DNA from: Amycolatopsis rubida
Lineage (GTDB): Bacteria; Actinomycetota; Actinomycetes; Mycobacteriales; Pseudonocardiaceae
DNA length: 64,000 nucleotides
Assembly: GCF_900115345.1 (NCBI RefSeq)
Contig: NZ_FOWC01000006.1
Coordinates: forward strand, 1 to 64,000
Direction: 5' to 3'
Shown: in pieces, positions 1-9,128 of the stretch
Layout: every line of letters starts with the position of its first letter
How positions within the stretch are numbered: the first letter of the stretch is position 1
The notes under the pieces: model-generated
What the model was told of the DNA's origin: nothing
Database searches by the model: none
Seen by the model: only the letters and a program-made list of their open reading frames with translations
Translations under genes and position numbers: made by a program

Positions 1-113
1 GGATCAAGGAATGGAACGAAAACCCCAGGCCCTTCATCTGGACCAAGACCGCCGCAGAGATCCTTGAGTCACTGGCGAACTTCTGCCGACGAATTAACGA
101 CGCAGGACACTAG
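1..113 (+). CDS. IS630-family transposase, C-terminal end (5' end outside window)
   Basis: The frame starting at base 3 is open for 36 codons and stops at 111-113. It reads as a typical IS630/DDE-superfamily transposase tail: a W-N-E segment, then P-F-x-W-T-K-T, then an isoleucine/leucine-rich helix and a C-R-R-I ending. In this family that tail follows the last catalytic Asp/Glu. Only the end is visible, so the window cannot show whether the element is intact, and the terminal inverted repeat was not identified with confidence. The frame is too short and open-ended to be picked up by simple ORF calling. It lies just left of a palindromic repeat and converges on the amidohydrolase. Confidence 0.8.
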   Translation, partial: IKEWNENPRPFIWTKTAAEILESLANFCRRINDAGH

Positions 114-123
114 CTCGGTGCGC

Positions 124-172
124 CGTGAGGGGAACCCTGCGGGAATCAGAGTCGCTGAGGGTTCCCCTCACG
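124..172. repeat. Dispersed palindromic repeat, copy 1
   Basis: Two 15-base arms (124-138 and 158-172) are perfect reverse complements around a 19-base centre. The centre and right arm share a core (GGAATCAGAGTC, then AGGGTTCCCCTCAC) with copies near 15352 and 62464. The right arm ends 4 bases beyond the stop codon of the minus-strand amidohydrolase, so the hairpin could end transcription between two convergent genes. No T-run follows it. Confidence 0.85.
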
Positions 173-176
173 CGCG

Positions 177-1787
177 CTACGCCGACCAGACCCGCTCCCC
201 GCCGACCCACGTTTCCCGTACCCGCACCCGGTCCAGCGCCTCCGGATCGGCCGCGAACGGATCCTCCGCCAGCACCGCGAAATCGGCCAGGAACCCGGGC
301 GCGAGCTGTCCCTTGGTCGCCTCCTCCCCGGACGCATACGCCGACCCTGTCGTGTAAACCCCGAGCGCGGCCTCGACGCTGATCCGCTGCGAAGGCCCGA
401 ACAACTCCCCGTCCGGGGCTCGGCGCGTCACGCAGCTGCGCAGTGCGTACAGCGGCGGGAACGGGCCGCACGGATGGTCGGACGAACCGGCCACGGCGAC
501 CCCGGCGTCGAGCATCGAGCGGTGGGCGAACATGCGCTCGACGCGTTCCGGCCCGTAGTACTGGGTCAGTTTGTCCCCGTGCGCGGCGGCGTAGTTCGCG
601 AACGGCACTGCGACCATCCCGTGGTCGCGCATGCGTTTCAGGATCTCGTCGTCAATGATGGAACAGTGTTCGATGCGGTGCCGGGGGTCCTCCCGCGGAG
701 TGGCGGCTTGGGCCTGGTCGACGGCGTCGAGGACGCGGCGGATCGCGCGGTCGCCGTTGGCGTGCACGCAGACCCGCCAGCCGGCGTCGTGCACGTGGCG
801 CACGGTGTCGGCCAGTTGGGCGGCGCTGACGCGCTCCAATCCGTAGCTGTCGGTGCCTTCGATGGGCTGTTCGACCAGGCAGGTCCCGCCGTTGACGGCA
901 CCGTCGGCGAAGGTCTTGACGCCGCCAAGGCGCAGCCGGGTTTCGGGAGTGAGCGGAGTGCCGGGGAGGGCGCGGAAGTAGTCGAAGTGGTCGTAGGCGG
1001 CCAGTGCGTTGACCCGGAGGGTGAGCTGGTTCTGGTCGGCCAGGTGACGGAGGACCTGCCATTCGGTGCGGCCGACGAGGGCGTCGCCGACCGAGGTGAT
1101 GCCCGCGGCGTGCAGGGCGGCGGCGTGCCGGGTGAAGGCGGCGGCCAAGACCTCGGTGGAGGGGTCCTGCACGATCGTCGGGCGCGGGGTGAAAGCGGGA
1201 AATGCCAGGTCGTAGAGGGCTTGGTCGTGGATGACGCCGTCGAGACGGCCGGCGGCGTCGCGGCCGAGGTGACCGCCGGGCGGGGGTTCGCTCCAGTCGG
1301 TGAGGCCGGCGAGGGCGAGACCGGGGGAGTTGACGACGCCGGCGTGCAGCGTCACGTGCACGACCAGGACCGGGTGGTCCGGGCAGGCTTCGTCCAGTTC
1401 GGCGCGGGTGAGTTCGCGGCCGCCGTTGCTGCGGAACGAGTCGTAGCCGCAGCCGATGACCCATTCGCCGGGCGGCGTCGCGGCGGCTCGTTCGCGCAGC
1501 GCGGCGGTGAGATCGGCGGTCGAGCTGATCCGGGACGGCGAGAGGTCGACCTGCAAGGACTGCGCGGCGACGACGGTCGGGTGCTGGTGGGCGTCGTTGA
1601 AGCCGGGGATGACGGTGGCGTCGCCGAAATCGTGCAGCCGCGCGGCCGGGAACTCGCCGCGCAGGTCGGCGACGGCGCCGTGCGCGACGATCCGTTCGCC
1701 GCGCATCGCGAAGGCCGGGGGTTCGGCGCCGGCCATGGTCACGATGCGCCGGGCGGTGACGATCTGCACGGATTCCGGTGCGGACAC
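177..1787 (-). CDS. YtcJ-like amidohydrolase (amidohydrolase-3 family)
   Basis: A 536-residue metal-dependent hydrolase of the YtcJ/amidohydrolase-3 family, which hydrolyses amide or related C-N bonds; the substrate cannot be read from the sequence. The N-terminal metal motif is D-A-H-Q-H-P (His67, His69). Further family motifs are F-A-D-G-A-V-N-G-G-T, C-V-H-A-N-G-D-R-A, H-R-I-E-H-C and S-S-D-H-P near the C-terminus. Translation most likely starts at the GTG at 1787, because GGAGGG sits 6 bases upstream. The frame stays open to 2132, but that extension is low-complexity and overlaps the divergent neighbour. No signal peptide is visible, so it is probably cytoplasmic. Divergent from the hypothetical gene at 2035. 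Confidence 0.9.
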   Translation of the reverse strand: MSAPESVQIVTARRIVTMAGAEPPAFAMRGERIVAHGAVADLRGEFPAARLHDFGDATVIPGFNDAHQHPTVVAAQSLQVDLSPSRISSTADLTAALRERAAATPPGEWVIGCGYDSFRSNGGRELTRAELDEACPDHPVLVVHVTLHAGVVNSPGLALAGLTDWSEPPPGGHLGRDAAGRLDGVIHDQALYDLAFPAFTPRPTIVQDPSTEVLAAAFTRHAAALHAAGITSVGDALVGRTEWQVLRHLADQNQLTLRVNALAAYDHFDYFRALPGTPLTPETRLRLGGVKTFADGAVNGGTCLVEQPIEGTDSYGLERVSAAQLADTVRHVHDAGWRVCVHANGDRAIRRVLDAVDQAQAATPREDPRHRIEHCSIIDDEILKRMRDHGMVAVPFANYAAAHGDKLTQYYGPERVERMFAHRSMLDAGVAVAGSSDHPCGPFPPLYALRSCVTRRAPDGELFGPSQRISVEAALGVYTTGSAYASGEEATKGQLAPGFLADFAVLAEDPFAADPEALDRVRVRETWVGGERVWSA

Positions 1788-2034
1788 GAGGTTCCCTCCA
1801 GGGTCGACGGCTGACCGCGCGGCGCTGTGTCCACAAAGGATGGTGTGGCCGCGGTGCCGCACCGCCGATTCTAGGGGCGCGGCGGGCGCGGGCGCATCGT
1901 CGAAGCGGGTTGCGGCAATCGGGTGATCTGGGTCCCGCCGGGGCGGACTCCGGAATGAGAACCGGCCCCGCGGCGGTGTATACGCTGGAAGCACCGGGCG
2001 CCCGGCCCGGCTCCCGCGGCGGCAGGAGGCTCGC

Positions 2035-2952
2035 ATGTCCGGCATCGGTGGGGCGCGGGCCGCGCTCGGTGCCGCCGCCGAGCCGTGGGAGATCCAGATC
2101 GGCCGCGACCTCGCCGACCGGCTCGACACCAAACCGCCTTCCCACTGGTCCCGGCCGGGCGCGGCGGCGGACGACCTCGCGGACCTGGTCGGGCCGGGCG
2201 AGGTGGTCCTGGCCCCGTCGGCGACCCGGCCGTCGAGCGACGGCGTGGTGTGGACGCCGGAGCAGGCGCTGGGCGCGGGCGCGCGCGGGGCGGCGCTGTG
2301 GGTCGACGACCTGCCCTACCCGCGCATTATCGGTGCGATCCCGTACCCGGAGCTGATCGCGGTCGAGCACGCGATGGCGGGGAAGCACTCGTGCCTGGTG
2401 CTGACCGGCGTCCGGACGACACTGGTCTTCCGCTACCGCTCGTGGGCGTGGCCCGCGGTGGCCGACCTCTTGACGCACGTGCGGTCGCGCGCGCATCGCC
2501 CCGGCGCGGCGGAACCGGCGCACGCGGGCCCGCCTTCCCTCGGCTGGGAGCGGCTCCCGGCGTCGCCGTTGGTGGCACTCGGACATACCCGGCATACGCG
2601 CTACCTCGGCGCGGAACCGGAACTCCCGCGGCGGTGGCTGTGGCAGCAATCCCGGCCGGCGGCGTTCGTCGCGCTGACGCGGCAGGAGCTGGTGGCGGTC
2701 CGGCATGTGCTGGGCCGGCGCCCGCTGAGGCATGGTGTGCAGTTGCTGGCAGTGGCGCGGAACCGGATCACCGGTCTCGGCACGCGGGGCGATCGGTTGC
2801 GGATCGCAGTGCCGGCGGGGCGGTACGAGGTGGACCTCGGCGCCGAGCTGGCGGCGGAGGCGCGGTCGCGGTTCGAGCCGATGCTGCGCGCGGACGGGCG
2901 GCGGCGCGTGGTGCGGAAGGCCCCGCAAGCCCCGAAAGCCCCGCAAACCTGA
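2035..2952 (+). CDS. Hypothetical protein, 305 aa
   Basis: I do not recognise this protein. The ATG at 2035 follows a strong AGGAGG site at a spacing of about 6, and codon use is typical of the window, so it looks real. The sequence is Trp- and Arg-rich with short beta-like stretches (a W-E-I-Q-I segment early, A-L-W-V-D-D-L-P-Y-P-R centrally). It ends in a basic tail with a repeated A-P-K-A-P pattern. There is no signal peptide, no obvious membrane segment and no catalytic motif. The 247-base gap to the divergent amidohydrolase should hold both promoters. Confidence 0.75.
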   Translation: MSGIGGARAALGAAAEPWEIQIGRDLADRLDTKPPSHWSRPGAAADDLADLVGPGEVVLAPSATRPSSDGVVWTPEQALGAGARGAALWVDDLPYPRIIGAIPYPELIAVEHAMAGKHSCLVLTGVRTTLVFRYRSWAWPAVADLLTHVRSRAHRPGAAEPAHAGPPSLGWERLPASPLVALGHTRHTRYLGAEPELPRRWLWQQSRPAAFVALTRQELVAVRHVLGRRPLRHGVQLLAVARNRITGLGTRGDRLRIAVPAGRYEVDLGAELAAEARSRFEPMLRADGRRRVVRKAPQAPKAPQT

Positions 2953-3048
2953 CTGCCGCGGAACCGGATCCTGGGCGAGTTGTCACAAACCGGGCGGCCG
3001 TCCGGTCTCAGCCGGCTATCTGGCCGCGCTGCTCCCGAGGAGAACCCC

Positions 3049-3853
3049 ATGGGCTTGGCCCCTTCCGCCCGTCTCGACGAGGCGGTCCCTTCGCGGTCCG
3101 CGCTGAAGGTCGGCGACATCGCCATGCTGCCGATCACCGCCGTAACGCTGGCCGCCAACGCCGACCTGCCGGCCTGGCCGCGCGAAATGTTCCTGCCGCC
3201 GGAGACGATCGACTGGCCGCTGAACGTGGCCGCGGTGCGCAGCGGCGGCCGGACGGGCCTGGCCGATTCCGGGCTGGCCGCCGAATTCCCGGGCTTCCCG
3301 CGCGCCGGGCAGCTGGCGACGCGGCTCGTCGCGGCCGGGACCGACCCGTCGTCGGTGACCGACGTCGTGCTCACCCACCTGCACACGGACCACATCGGCG
3401 GGCTGCTCGTCGAGGGGCTCCGCGGTCGGCCGCGCGAGGATCCGCGGTTCACCTCGCCTCGGCGGAGGCGGAGTTCTGGCAGGCGCCCGGCTTTTCCCGC
3501 ACTGTCCTGCCGGAGCCGATCCCGGAGGTGCTGCGCACGACGGCCACGCGGTTCCTTGACGTGTACTGCGGCCGTCCGAAACCGGGCACGAGGTGACGCC
3601 GGGCGTGCGGATCTGCCGGACCGGCGGGCACACTCCGCAGCATCGTCCGGCTGACTTTCGCCGGGGACGCGGTGTTCCAGCCCGGGTTCGAGCACGACCC
3701 CGGGGGAACCGGCCCGCGTCCGGGTCCGCCTTCTGACGGAGCTGGTGGCGACCTGCCGTTCCCGTCCGTCTGCCATGTGGCGGTCACGGGCACCGTGCTG
3801 GCGGTGTGGGACCACTTGATCGGCCCGGGGACTTCGGCGCGATCTTGTGGTAA
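3049..3853 (+). pseudogene. MBL-fold metallohydrolase, frameshifted
   Basis: The reading starts at ATG 3049 behind a GAGGAG site and runs as a normal metallo-beta-lactamase-fold N-terminus through the zinc motif H-L-H-T-D-H-I-G-G. After about 3420 it must change frame to continue (A-S-A-E-A-E-F-W-Q, then T-R-F-L-D-V-Y). It shifts again before T-P-G-V-R-I and a G-G-H-T-P motif, and again for R-L-T-F-A-G-D-A-V-F-Q-P. Several frameshifts in about 800 bases make one functional product unlikely, unless they are sequencing errors in a GC-rich stretch. The right boundary is approximate: one frame ends with a stop at 3851-3853, touching the VanX-type gene. Confidence 0.75.
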
Positions 3854-3864
3854 GCAATCCGGCT

Positions 3865-4671
3865 ATGCGCGGAAAGACGATGCGCGGCCTGACGATCGCC
3901 GCGATGAGCCTGCTGACCTGTCTCGTCGCCGCACCGCCGGCGCCGGCCGCACCGGAGCCGAAGGCACCGCCCGGATTCGTCGCCCTGCGCGACGTCGATC
4001 GGACCATCGTGCAGGAGATCCGGTACATCACGCCGCACAACTTCACCGGCGCGCGGGTCGACGGATACCGGCAGCCGATGTGCATCCTGACCAGGGACGC
4101 CGCTGTCGCCCTGCACAGGGCGCAACTGTCGTTCCTGCGCCAGGGCTACACGCTGAAGGTCTACGACTGCTACCGCCCCCAGCGCGCGGTCGACGACTTC
4201 GTGCGCTGGGCGGAGGACCTGTCCGACCTGCGGATGAAAGCCGAGTTCTACCCGCGCGTGGAGAAGGCCCGGCTTTTCGCGGACGGCTACATCGCGGCGA
4301 AATCCGGCCACAGCCGGGGAAGCACGGTCGACCTGACGCTCGTCCGTCTCCCGGCGTTCCCGACGCGGCCGTACCGCCCCGGTGAGCCGCTGACGCCGTG
4401 CTACGGCCGGAAAGCCGAACGATTCCCGGACAACTCGCTCGACATGGGCACCGGCTTCGACTGCTTCGACACCCTCGCGCACACGCTCGACCCGCGGATC
4501 GCCGGGAAACAGCGGGAGAACCGGATGCTCCTGCTGCACGGACTGGAGCGCGCCGGGTTCAAGAACCTGCCCGAGGAATGGTGGCATTACACGTTCCAGC
4601 CGGAGACGTTCCCGGACACCTACTTCGACTTCCCGGTCTCGCGGCGGTCGCTGAACTGCCGTCCGTTCTAG
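3865..4671 (+). CDS. Secreted D-Ala-D-Ala dipeptidase, VanX type (peptidase M15D)
   Basis: A zinc dipeptidase of the VanX/DdpX family that hydrolyses D-Ala-D-Ala. With ATG 3865 as start (268 aa), the VanX residues fall at VanX spacing: Arg104 in D-C-Y-R-P, zinc ligands His149 and Asp156 in S-G-H-S-R-G-S-T-V-D, catalytic Glu238 and zinc ligand His241 in E-W-W-H. The N-terminus (M-R-G-K-T-M-R-G-L followed by a hydrophobic stretch and A-P-A-P-A-A) is a signal peptide, so it acts outside the membrane. VanX of glycopeptide resistance is cytoplasmic; this form fits peptidoglycan turnover better. No vanH or vanA neighbours are seen. An in-frame GTG at 3847 and an ATG at 3880 are alternative starts. 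Its last 4 bases overlap the convergent kinase. Confidence 0.88.
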   Translation: MRGKTMRGLTIAAMSLLTCLVAAPPAPAAPEPKAPPGFVALRDVDRTIVQEIRYITPHNFTGARVDGYRQPMCILTRDAAVALHRAQLSFLRQGYTLKVYDCYRPQRAVDDFVRWAEDLSDLRMKAEFYPRVEKARLFADGYIAAKSGHSRGSTVDLTLVRLPAFPTRPYRPGEPLTPCYGRKAERFPDNSLDMGTGFDCFDTLAHTLDPRIAGKQRENRMLLLHGLERAGFKNLPEEWWHYTFQPETFPDTYFDFPVSRRSLNCRPF

Positions 4672-6452
4672 GGCAGGCGGGTCGCGACGACCGCGGCGAC
4701 CGATTTCGCTGTGTCGCAGATGGCGGTGAGGTTTCCTTTGCTCGCTTCGTCGGTGATTTCGACCAGCACGACTTCGTCTCGCTGCTCCGGCGTGCCTTCG
4801 AGCGAGGGGAGTGCCGGCGAGTAGGTGCGATGGACGAGGGTGACGTCGCACGTGTCGCCTTCGCTGTCGTGCGGATCGACGTACGCGAGGCGTCCGCCGG
4901 CGGTCGTGCGCGTCTGGCCGTCCGGCGGATCCTCGGCCAGCGGCCACTGCCGGTCGTAGTAGAGGTCGACCGACTTCGCGTCGTGCCCCCACGAGCAGGC
5001 CCAGTCCGCGAAATGCCGGTCGACCGGGTAGTCCGGGCCGGCGGTCCGGCGGAGCGTGGCATCGTCGACCAGCGTGCAGGCGTCCGTCCGCGCCAGCGAA
5101 CCCGGCTGGAACGGCTGGGCCCGGCGGGCGATCGGGCCGCGGGCGACGCGCGCGTAGGCGTCCCCGACGACGGCGTCCGCCATCGCGCACAGTTGCGGAG
5201 CGGCCGCGCCGTCGGAGCGGACCGAGCTCACCGTGACGACCGAGAGATCCGGCAGGGTGAAGGAGCGACGGCATTTCCCGGCGTCGGGGTTCGGCCGCCG
5301 GATCTCGCCGAGTTTTCCCCGGACCGGCGGCACCTGCGGATACTGCTCCGGTTCGGACAGTTCCAGGCTGGTCACGATCGTGCCGCTGCGGTCGGGCAGG
5401 CTCGTGTTGAGGTCGCAGCGCGCGAACGTGCCGAGGTTCGGTTCGAGGAACACTTTGCCGTACTGGCTCAGGGAATTCACCGACAGCAGCGAGCACGGAT
5501 CAGCGGTGTGCGGGTCGCCTGACAGCTCTTGCGACGGCGGCGCGGCAGTCGCGTTCGCGGGCGGGGCGTCGTCGCGAGTGAAGACGAGAAACCCGGCGGC
5601 CAGAAGGACAACCGCGCCGAGCGCCGCGCCGATGATCATGGGCCGCTTGGGCCTCTTCGCCGTTTGCGGCACGGGCGCACCGCGCAGGAAGGCCTCGGCC
5701 TCGACCGCGGTCGGGCGCCTTTCCGGCTGACGGCTGAGCATCGCCCGCAACGCGGGCCCGAGCTCACGAGCGTTGCGCGGCGGTTCGGGAGTTCCTTCCG
5801 CGGCCCGGCGCAGTTGCGCGAACGGCCCGTTTTCCCCGCTGCCCCAAGGAGAACCGCCCTCGACAGCCGCGAACAGCGTCGCCCCGAGCGAGAAGACGTC
5901 CGACGCCGCGGTGGCCGCCTCGCCGTTCGCGACTTCCGGCGCGAGGTACCCGGCGGTGCCGCCGACCCGGGCTCCGTCGGTGAGCGTGGCCTCGTGGCCG
6001 CGGGAGATGCCGAGGTCGGCGAGTTTGGCGGTGCCGTCGTCGGCGACCAGGACGTTGCCCGGGGCGAGGTCGCGATGCACCATGCCGCGGGCGTGCATCG
6101 CGGCGAGCGCGGACGCGATCTGCCCGCCGATTTCCGCGGCTCGTCCGGGAGCGAGGACACCGTCGGCGTGCACGATCTCGGCCAAGCTGCGCGCCGGGAG
6201 GTACTCCATGACGAGCCATCGGTCGGTGCCGTCGGAAACGGAGTCGTACACCGCGACGATGTGCGGATGCTGCAGCGCCGCGCCGAGCCGGGCTTCGCGG
6301 CGGATCTGCGGTTCGTCGCCGTCGAGCGAGCGCTTGAGCGCGACCGTCCGGCGCAGTTCCAGGTCGCTCGCCCGCCAGACGACACCCATCCCGCCGGCTC
6401 CGAGGCGTTCTTCGAGTCGGTAACGTCCGGCGATCACCTGCGGAGCGGTCAC
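4668..6452 (-). CDS. Membrane Ser/Thr protein kinase (PknB type)
   Basis: A 594-residue receptor-like kinase. The N-terminal Hanks-type domain has a glycine loop (G-A-G-G-M-G), Lys40 in V-A-L-K, the H-R-D motif at 126-128 with catalytic Asp128, and D-L-G in place of D-F-G. The H-R-D-L-K-P-x-N motif reads H-R-D-L-A-P-G-N, so the usual Lys is Ala, which may lower activity. A single membrane helix lies at about 272-291, followed by an extracellular region of about 290 residues with several Cys and two similar halves (D-P-C-S-L-L and D-A-C-T-L-V-D), perhaps a duplicated sensor fold. The start is a GTG with no clear Shine-Dalgarno site. Convergent with the VanX-type gene; the ligand is unknown. 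Confidence 0.88.
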   Translation of the reverse strand: MTAPQVIAGRYRLEERLGAGGMGVVWRASDLELRRTVALKRSLDGDEPQIRREARLGAALQHPHIVAVYDSVSDGTDRWLVMEYLPARSLAEIVHADGVLAPGRAAEIGGQIASALAAMHARGMVHRDLAPGNVLVADDGTAKLADLGISRGHEATLTDGARVGGTAGYLAPEVANGEAATAASDVFSLGATLFAAVEGGSPWGSGENGPFAQLRRAAEGTPEPPRNARELGPALRAMLSRQPERRPTAVEAEAFLRGAPVPQTAKRPKRPMIIGAALGAVVLLAAGFLVFTRDDAPPANATAAPPSQELSGDPHTADPCSLLSVNSLSQYGKVFLEPNLGTFARCDLNTSLPDRSGTIVTSLELSEPEQYPQVPPVRGKLGEIRRPNPDAGKCRRSFTLPDLSVVTVSSVRSDGAAAPQLCAMADAVVGDAYARVARGPIARRAQPFQPGSLARTDACTLVDDATLRRTAGPDYPVDRHFADWACSWGHDAKSVDLYYDRQWPLAEDPPDGQTRTTAGGRLAYVDPHDSEGDTCDVTLVHRTYSPALPSLEGTPEQRDEVVLVEITDEASKGNLTAICDTAKSVAAVVATRLP

Positions 6453-6619
6453 CGCGACAGCCTAGAGCGCGCTTTCCCCGACTGTCCTCCGACCGCTCCC
6501 TCCGGCTCCCGATCGTGACGACCGGCCTGGGGTTCGGCTGCTCGTGCCGCGGTCGCCGCCACGACGGACTCCCGCTGGCCGACGACGCTGAACCACAAGA
6601 CCAGCCCGCGCGGCAGGCC

Positions 6620-8239
6620 TCAGCTCTCCTTCGCCGCGCCCTTGCGCAGCTGCCTGCGCACCAGCGGCCAGAACGCCGCGATCACGGCCAGCGACACGAT
6701 GCTCGTCCACACCTGGGTGCGGGCGGAGTCGTCGGTCAGCAGCATGACCACGATGATCGCCACGACGCCGACGACGGTCAGGATGCCGAGCCACGGGTGC
6801 AGCCACATCTTGAGCTTCAGCCCGGCGCGTTCCTCCGGCGTCATGTTGTGCCGCATCCGCATCTGGGTGAACGCGATGAACGAGTACACGAACAGCGCGA
6901 CCAGGCCCGCGGAGTTCATGATGAAGTCGAAAATGCCGGAGCCGGGCGCGACGAAGTTGACGAAGACCGCGATGTACCCGCCGATCGTGCAAGCGACCAC
7001 CGCGACGGCGGGCACGCCGGACTTGCTCTTCTTCGCCACTGCGCGCGGGGCCAGTCGCTTCTCGGCGAGCGCGGAGAACATCCGCCCGGCGGAATAGAGG
7101 CCGGAATTGAGCACCGAACACGCGGCGGTGAGCACGACCGCGTTCATCACCAGCCCGGCGCCGGGGAGCCCGAACAACGTGAAGGCGTGCGCGAACGGCC
7201 CTTCCTGCTTGGGATCCGGCAGCTGGTTCCACGGGACGATGGTGACGATCAGCAGCACCCCGCCGACGAAGAACAGCAGGATCCGCCAGATCACCGTGAC
7301 GACGGCCCGCCGCACGCCCTTGGCCGGATCCTCGGACTCGGCCGCGGCCATCACCGCGATCTCGGTGCCGAAGTAGGAGAAAATCACGATCGCGACGCCG
7401 CTGAGCACCGGCCACCAGCCCTGCGGCGCGAACCCGCCGTGCTGCCAGAGGTTCGGGATCGAGAAACTCGCCTTCGGCCAGAGCCCGAACGCGAACAGCG
7501 CGCCGACCGCGAGGAACACGATGATCGCGGCGACCTTGATGCTCGCCAGCCAGTACTCGACCTCGCCGAACGACCGCGCCGACACCAGGTTCGTGGTGGT
7601 GAAGAACAGCAGCAGCACCACCGAAAACACCCACTGCGGCACGTCCGGGAACCACCCGCCGAGCACCGACCCGCCGACGACCGCCTCGAAGGCGATCACA
7701 CCGATCCAGTAGTACCAGTACAGCCACCCGACGAGATACCCCGCCCACTCGCCGAGCCCGACCCGGGCGTACTCCATGAACGACCCGATCGCGGGCCGTG
7801 CGGCGGCCATCTCGCCGAGCATGCGCATCGCGAGGAAGACGAGCAGGCCGCCGATGAGGTAGGAGATGACAGCGGCGGGACCGACTGCGCGGACTACGTT
7901 GCCGGAACCGACGAAGAGGCTGGCTCCGATGATTCCGCCGAGGGCGATCATGGTGATGTGGCGGGAGCGAAGCTTTGCGGGGTCGCCGGCGGGGGTCGCC
8001 GCTGTTTCGGCCTGGGTCGCGTTGTGCGGGCTTGCTCCGGCTGGAGTTGCCGTGCGTTGGGCGGTCTCGGCTGCGGCAGTCTTGCCTGAGGTCGCCGCGC
8101 TCGCGGCCGCCTTGCCCCGGGCGGTTTCGGACGGGGTCGCCGTGCGCTCGGCAGCCTCCGCCGGAGCCGCCTTCTCCGCGGCCGCCTCGCCCGGAGTGTC
8201 CGGGCCGCCCTGGCCCTGCTCGGTGATCCGATCAGCCAT
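6620..8239 (-). CDS. Amino-acid permease (APC superfamily, GabP/CycA-like)
   Basis: A 539-residue proton-coupled amino-acid transporter with about 12 membrane helices. The first helix carries the APC hallmark I-A-L-G-G-I-I-G-A-S-L-F-V-G-S-G, and the family pattern F-M-E-Y-A-R-V-G-L-G-E-W-A-G follows. The substrate is not certain; GABA, Pro, Lys and Ala transporters share these motifs. Translation starts at ATG 8239 with GAGAGGAAG upstream. The oddity is an extension of about 85 residues before helix 1, made almost only of Ala, Thr, Glu and Lys with A-E-T-A-type repeats. Typical family members start within about 15 residues of the first helix, so this looks like a low-complexity expansion. Confidence 0.9.
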   Translation of the reverse strand: MADRITEQGQGGPDTPGEAAAEKAAPAEAAERTATPSETARGKAAASAATSGKTAAAETAQRTATPAGASPHNATQAETAATPAGDPAKLRSRHITMIALGGIIGASLFVGSGNVVRAVGPAAVISYLIGGLLVFLAMRMLGEMAAARPAIGSFMEYARVGLGEWAGYLVGWLYWYYWIGVIAFEAVVGGSVLGGWFPDVPQWVFSVVLLLFFTTTNLVSARSFGEVEYWLASIKVAAIIVFLAVGALFAFGLWPKASFSIPNLWQHGGFAPQGWWPVLSGVAIVIFSYFGTEIAVMAAAESEDPAKGVRRAVVTVIWRILLFFVGGVLLIVTIVPWNQLPDPKQEGPFAHAFTLFGLPGAGLVMNAVVLTAACSVLNSGLYSAGRMFSALAEKRLAPRAVAKKSKSGVPAVAVVACTIGGYIAVFVNFVAPGSGIFDFIMNSAGLVALFVYSFIAFTQMRMRHNMTPEERAGLKLKMWLHPWLGILTVVGVVAIIVVMLLTDDSARTQVWTSIVSLAVIAAFWPLVRRQLRKGAAKES

Positions 8240-8461
8240 CGATCGATCTTCCTCTCGTCCAGCCGTGCTGCCCCGGCCGGCGACGACGTCGGAACCGGCC
8301 GCGGAGCCGGGCCTCGCTGCCGGGGGACAGTCCGCGGCCGCCGGGTCCGTCGAGGCTAGGTGCGACAGGGGGCGGATGCCGGGCGAGAAAGTTGTCGATC
8401 ATCCGAATGGAGCAACAGTGTGCGCCGGATTTGTCGGGTATCGGCGAGCTGGGGTGCGGAA

Positions 8462-9120
8462 TCAGGCGCGCTGGAAGTTCGCCAGCGTCTCCGTGATCTG
8501 GTGCCTCGTGCTCGCCGCCACCCGGGGATTCGTTGCCGCATAAGCGGTGTACGCGCTGAGTCCGGTGTTCAGCGCGTATCCGCGTCCGCGTGTCCAGGTG
8601 TCGTCGTCGAGACCGGACACGGCGCGGAAGGTCGCCCGCGCGCAAGGCGGGAGGGGCCGCGCGATCAGTGCGTCGCACGCCGGATCGCCGACTCCGAGCC
8701 CGCCGAAGCCGAGGACGGCGCTGACCTGTCCGGCTGCCAGCAGGAGGTTGCCGGGATGAAGGTCGCCGTGCACCCACGCCGGCGGATGCGGCCACGGCGG
8801 TGCGGCGAGTGCGGCGTCCCAGACCGCAGTCAGCGCGGCTCGGTCGAAGACGTCGGCGATCGCTGCGCGGGTTTCGGCGCCGCGGCGAGCGAGCGGCGTG
8901 CCGATGAACCCGTTTGTGCGCGTCGTCGGCGAGCGGGGAGCTGGTGGAGAGCCGCGACGAACCGGGTCAGCTCGGCCGCGGTCGGGCCCGGCAGCCAGCG
9001 GGACACCGGCCAGTGCCACGGATAGCCTTCGCCCGGCGATCCGAGCGCGACCGGCCCGGGAATCGCCAACGGCAGATGCGGCGCGAGCCGGAGGAGCCAC
9101 CGGGGCTCCTTCTCCGGCCA
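8462..9120 (-). pseudogene. Aminoglycoside phosphotransferase (APH)-family kinase, truncated and frameshifted
   Basis: The minus strand encodes an APH-fold small-molecule kinase in two frames. The first (about 9115 to 8940) reads E-K-E-x-R-W-L-L-R-L-A-P-H-L-P-L and Y-P-W-H-W-P-V-S-R-W-L. The second (about 8920 to 8462) carries the catalytic motif H-G-D-L-H-P-G-N. A frameshift near 8900-8945 joins them. The first 60 or so residues of the family, including the nucleotide-binding start, are missing. The metal-binding I-D-F-G-G-L-G-x-G-D-P motif reads L-G-F-G-G-L-G, so the key Asp is Gly. Three independent lesions point to a dead gene. Its lost 5' end lies where the neighbouring LysR gene also loses its own. 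Confidence 0.82.
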
Positions 9121-9128
9121 CCCGCCGC

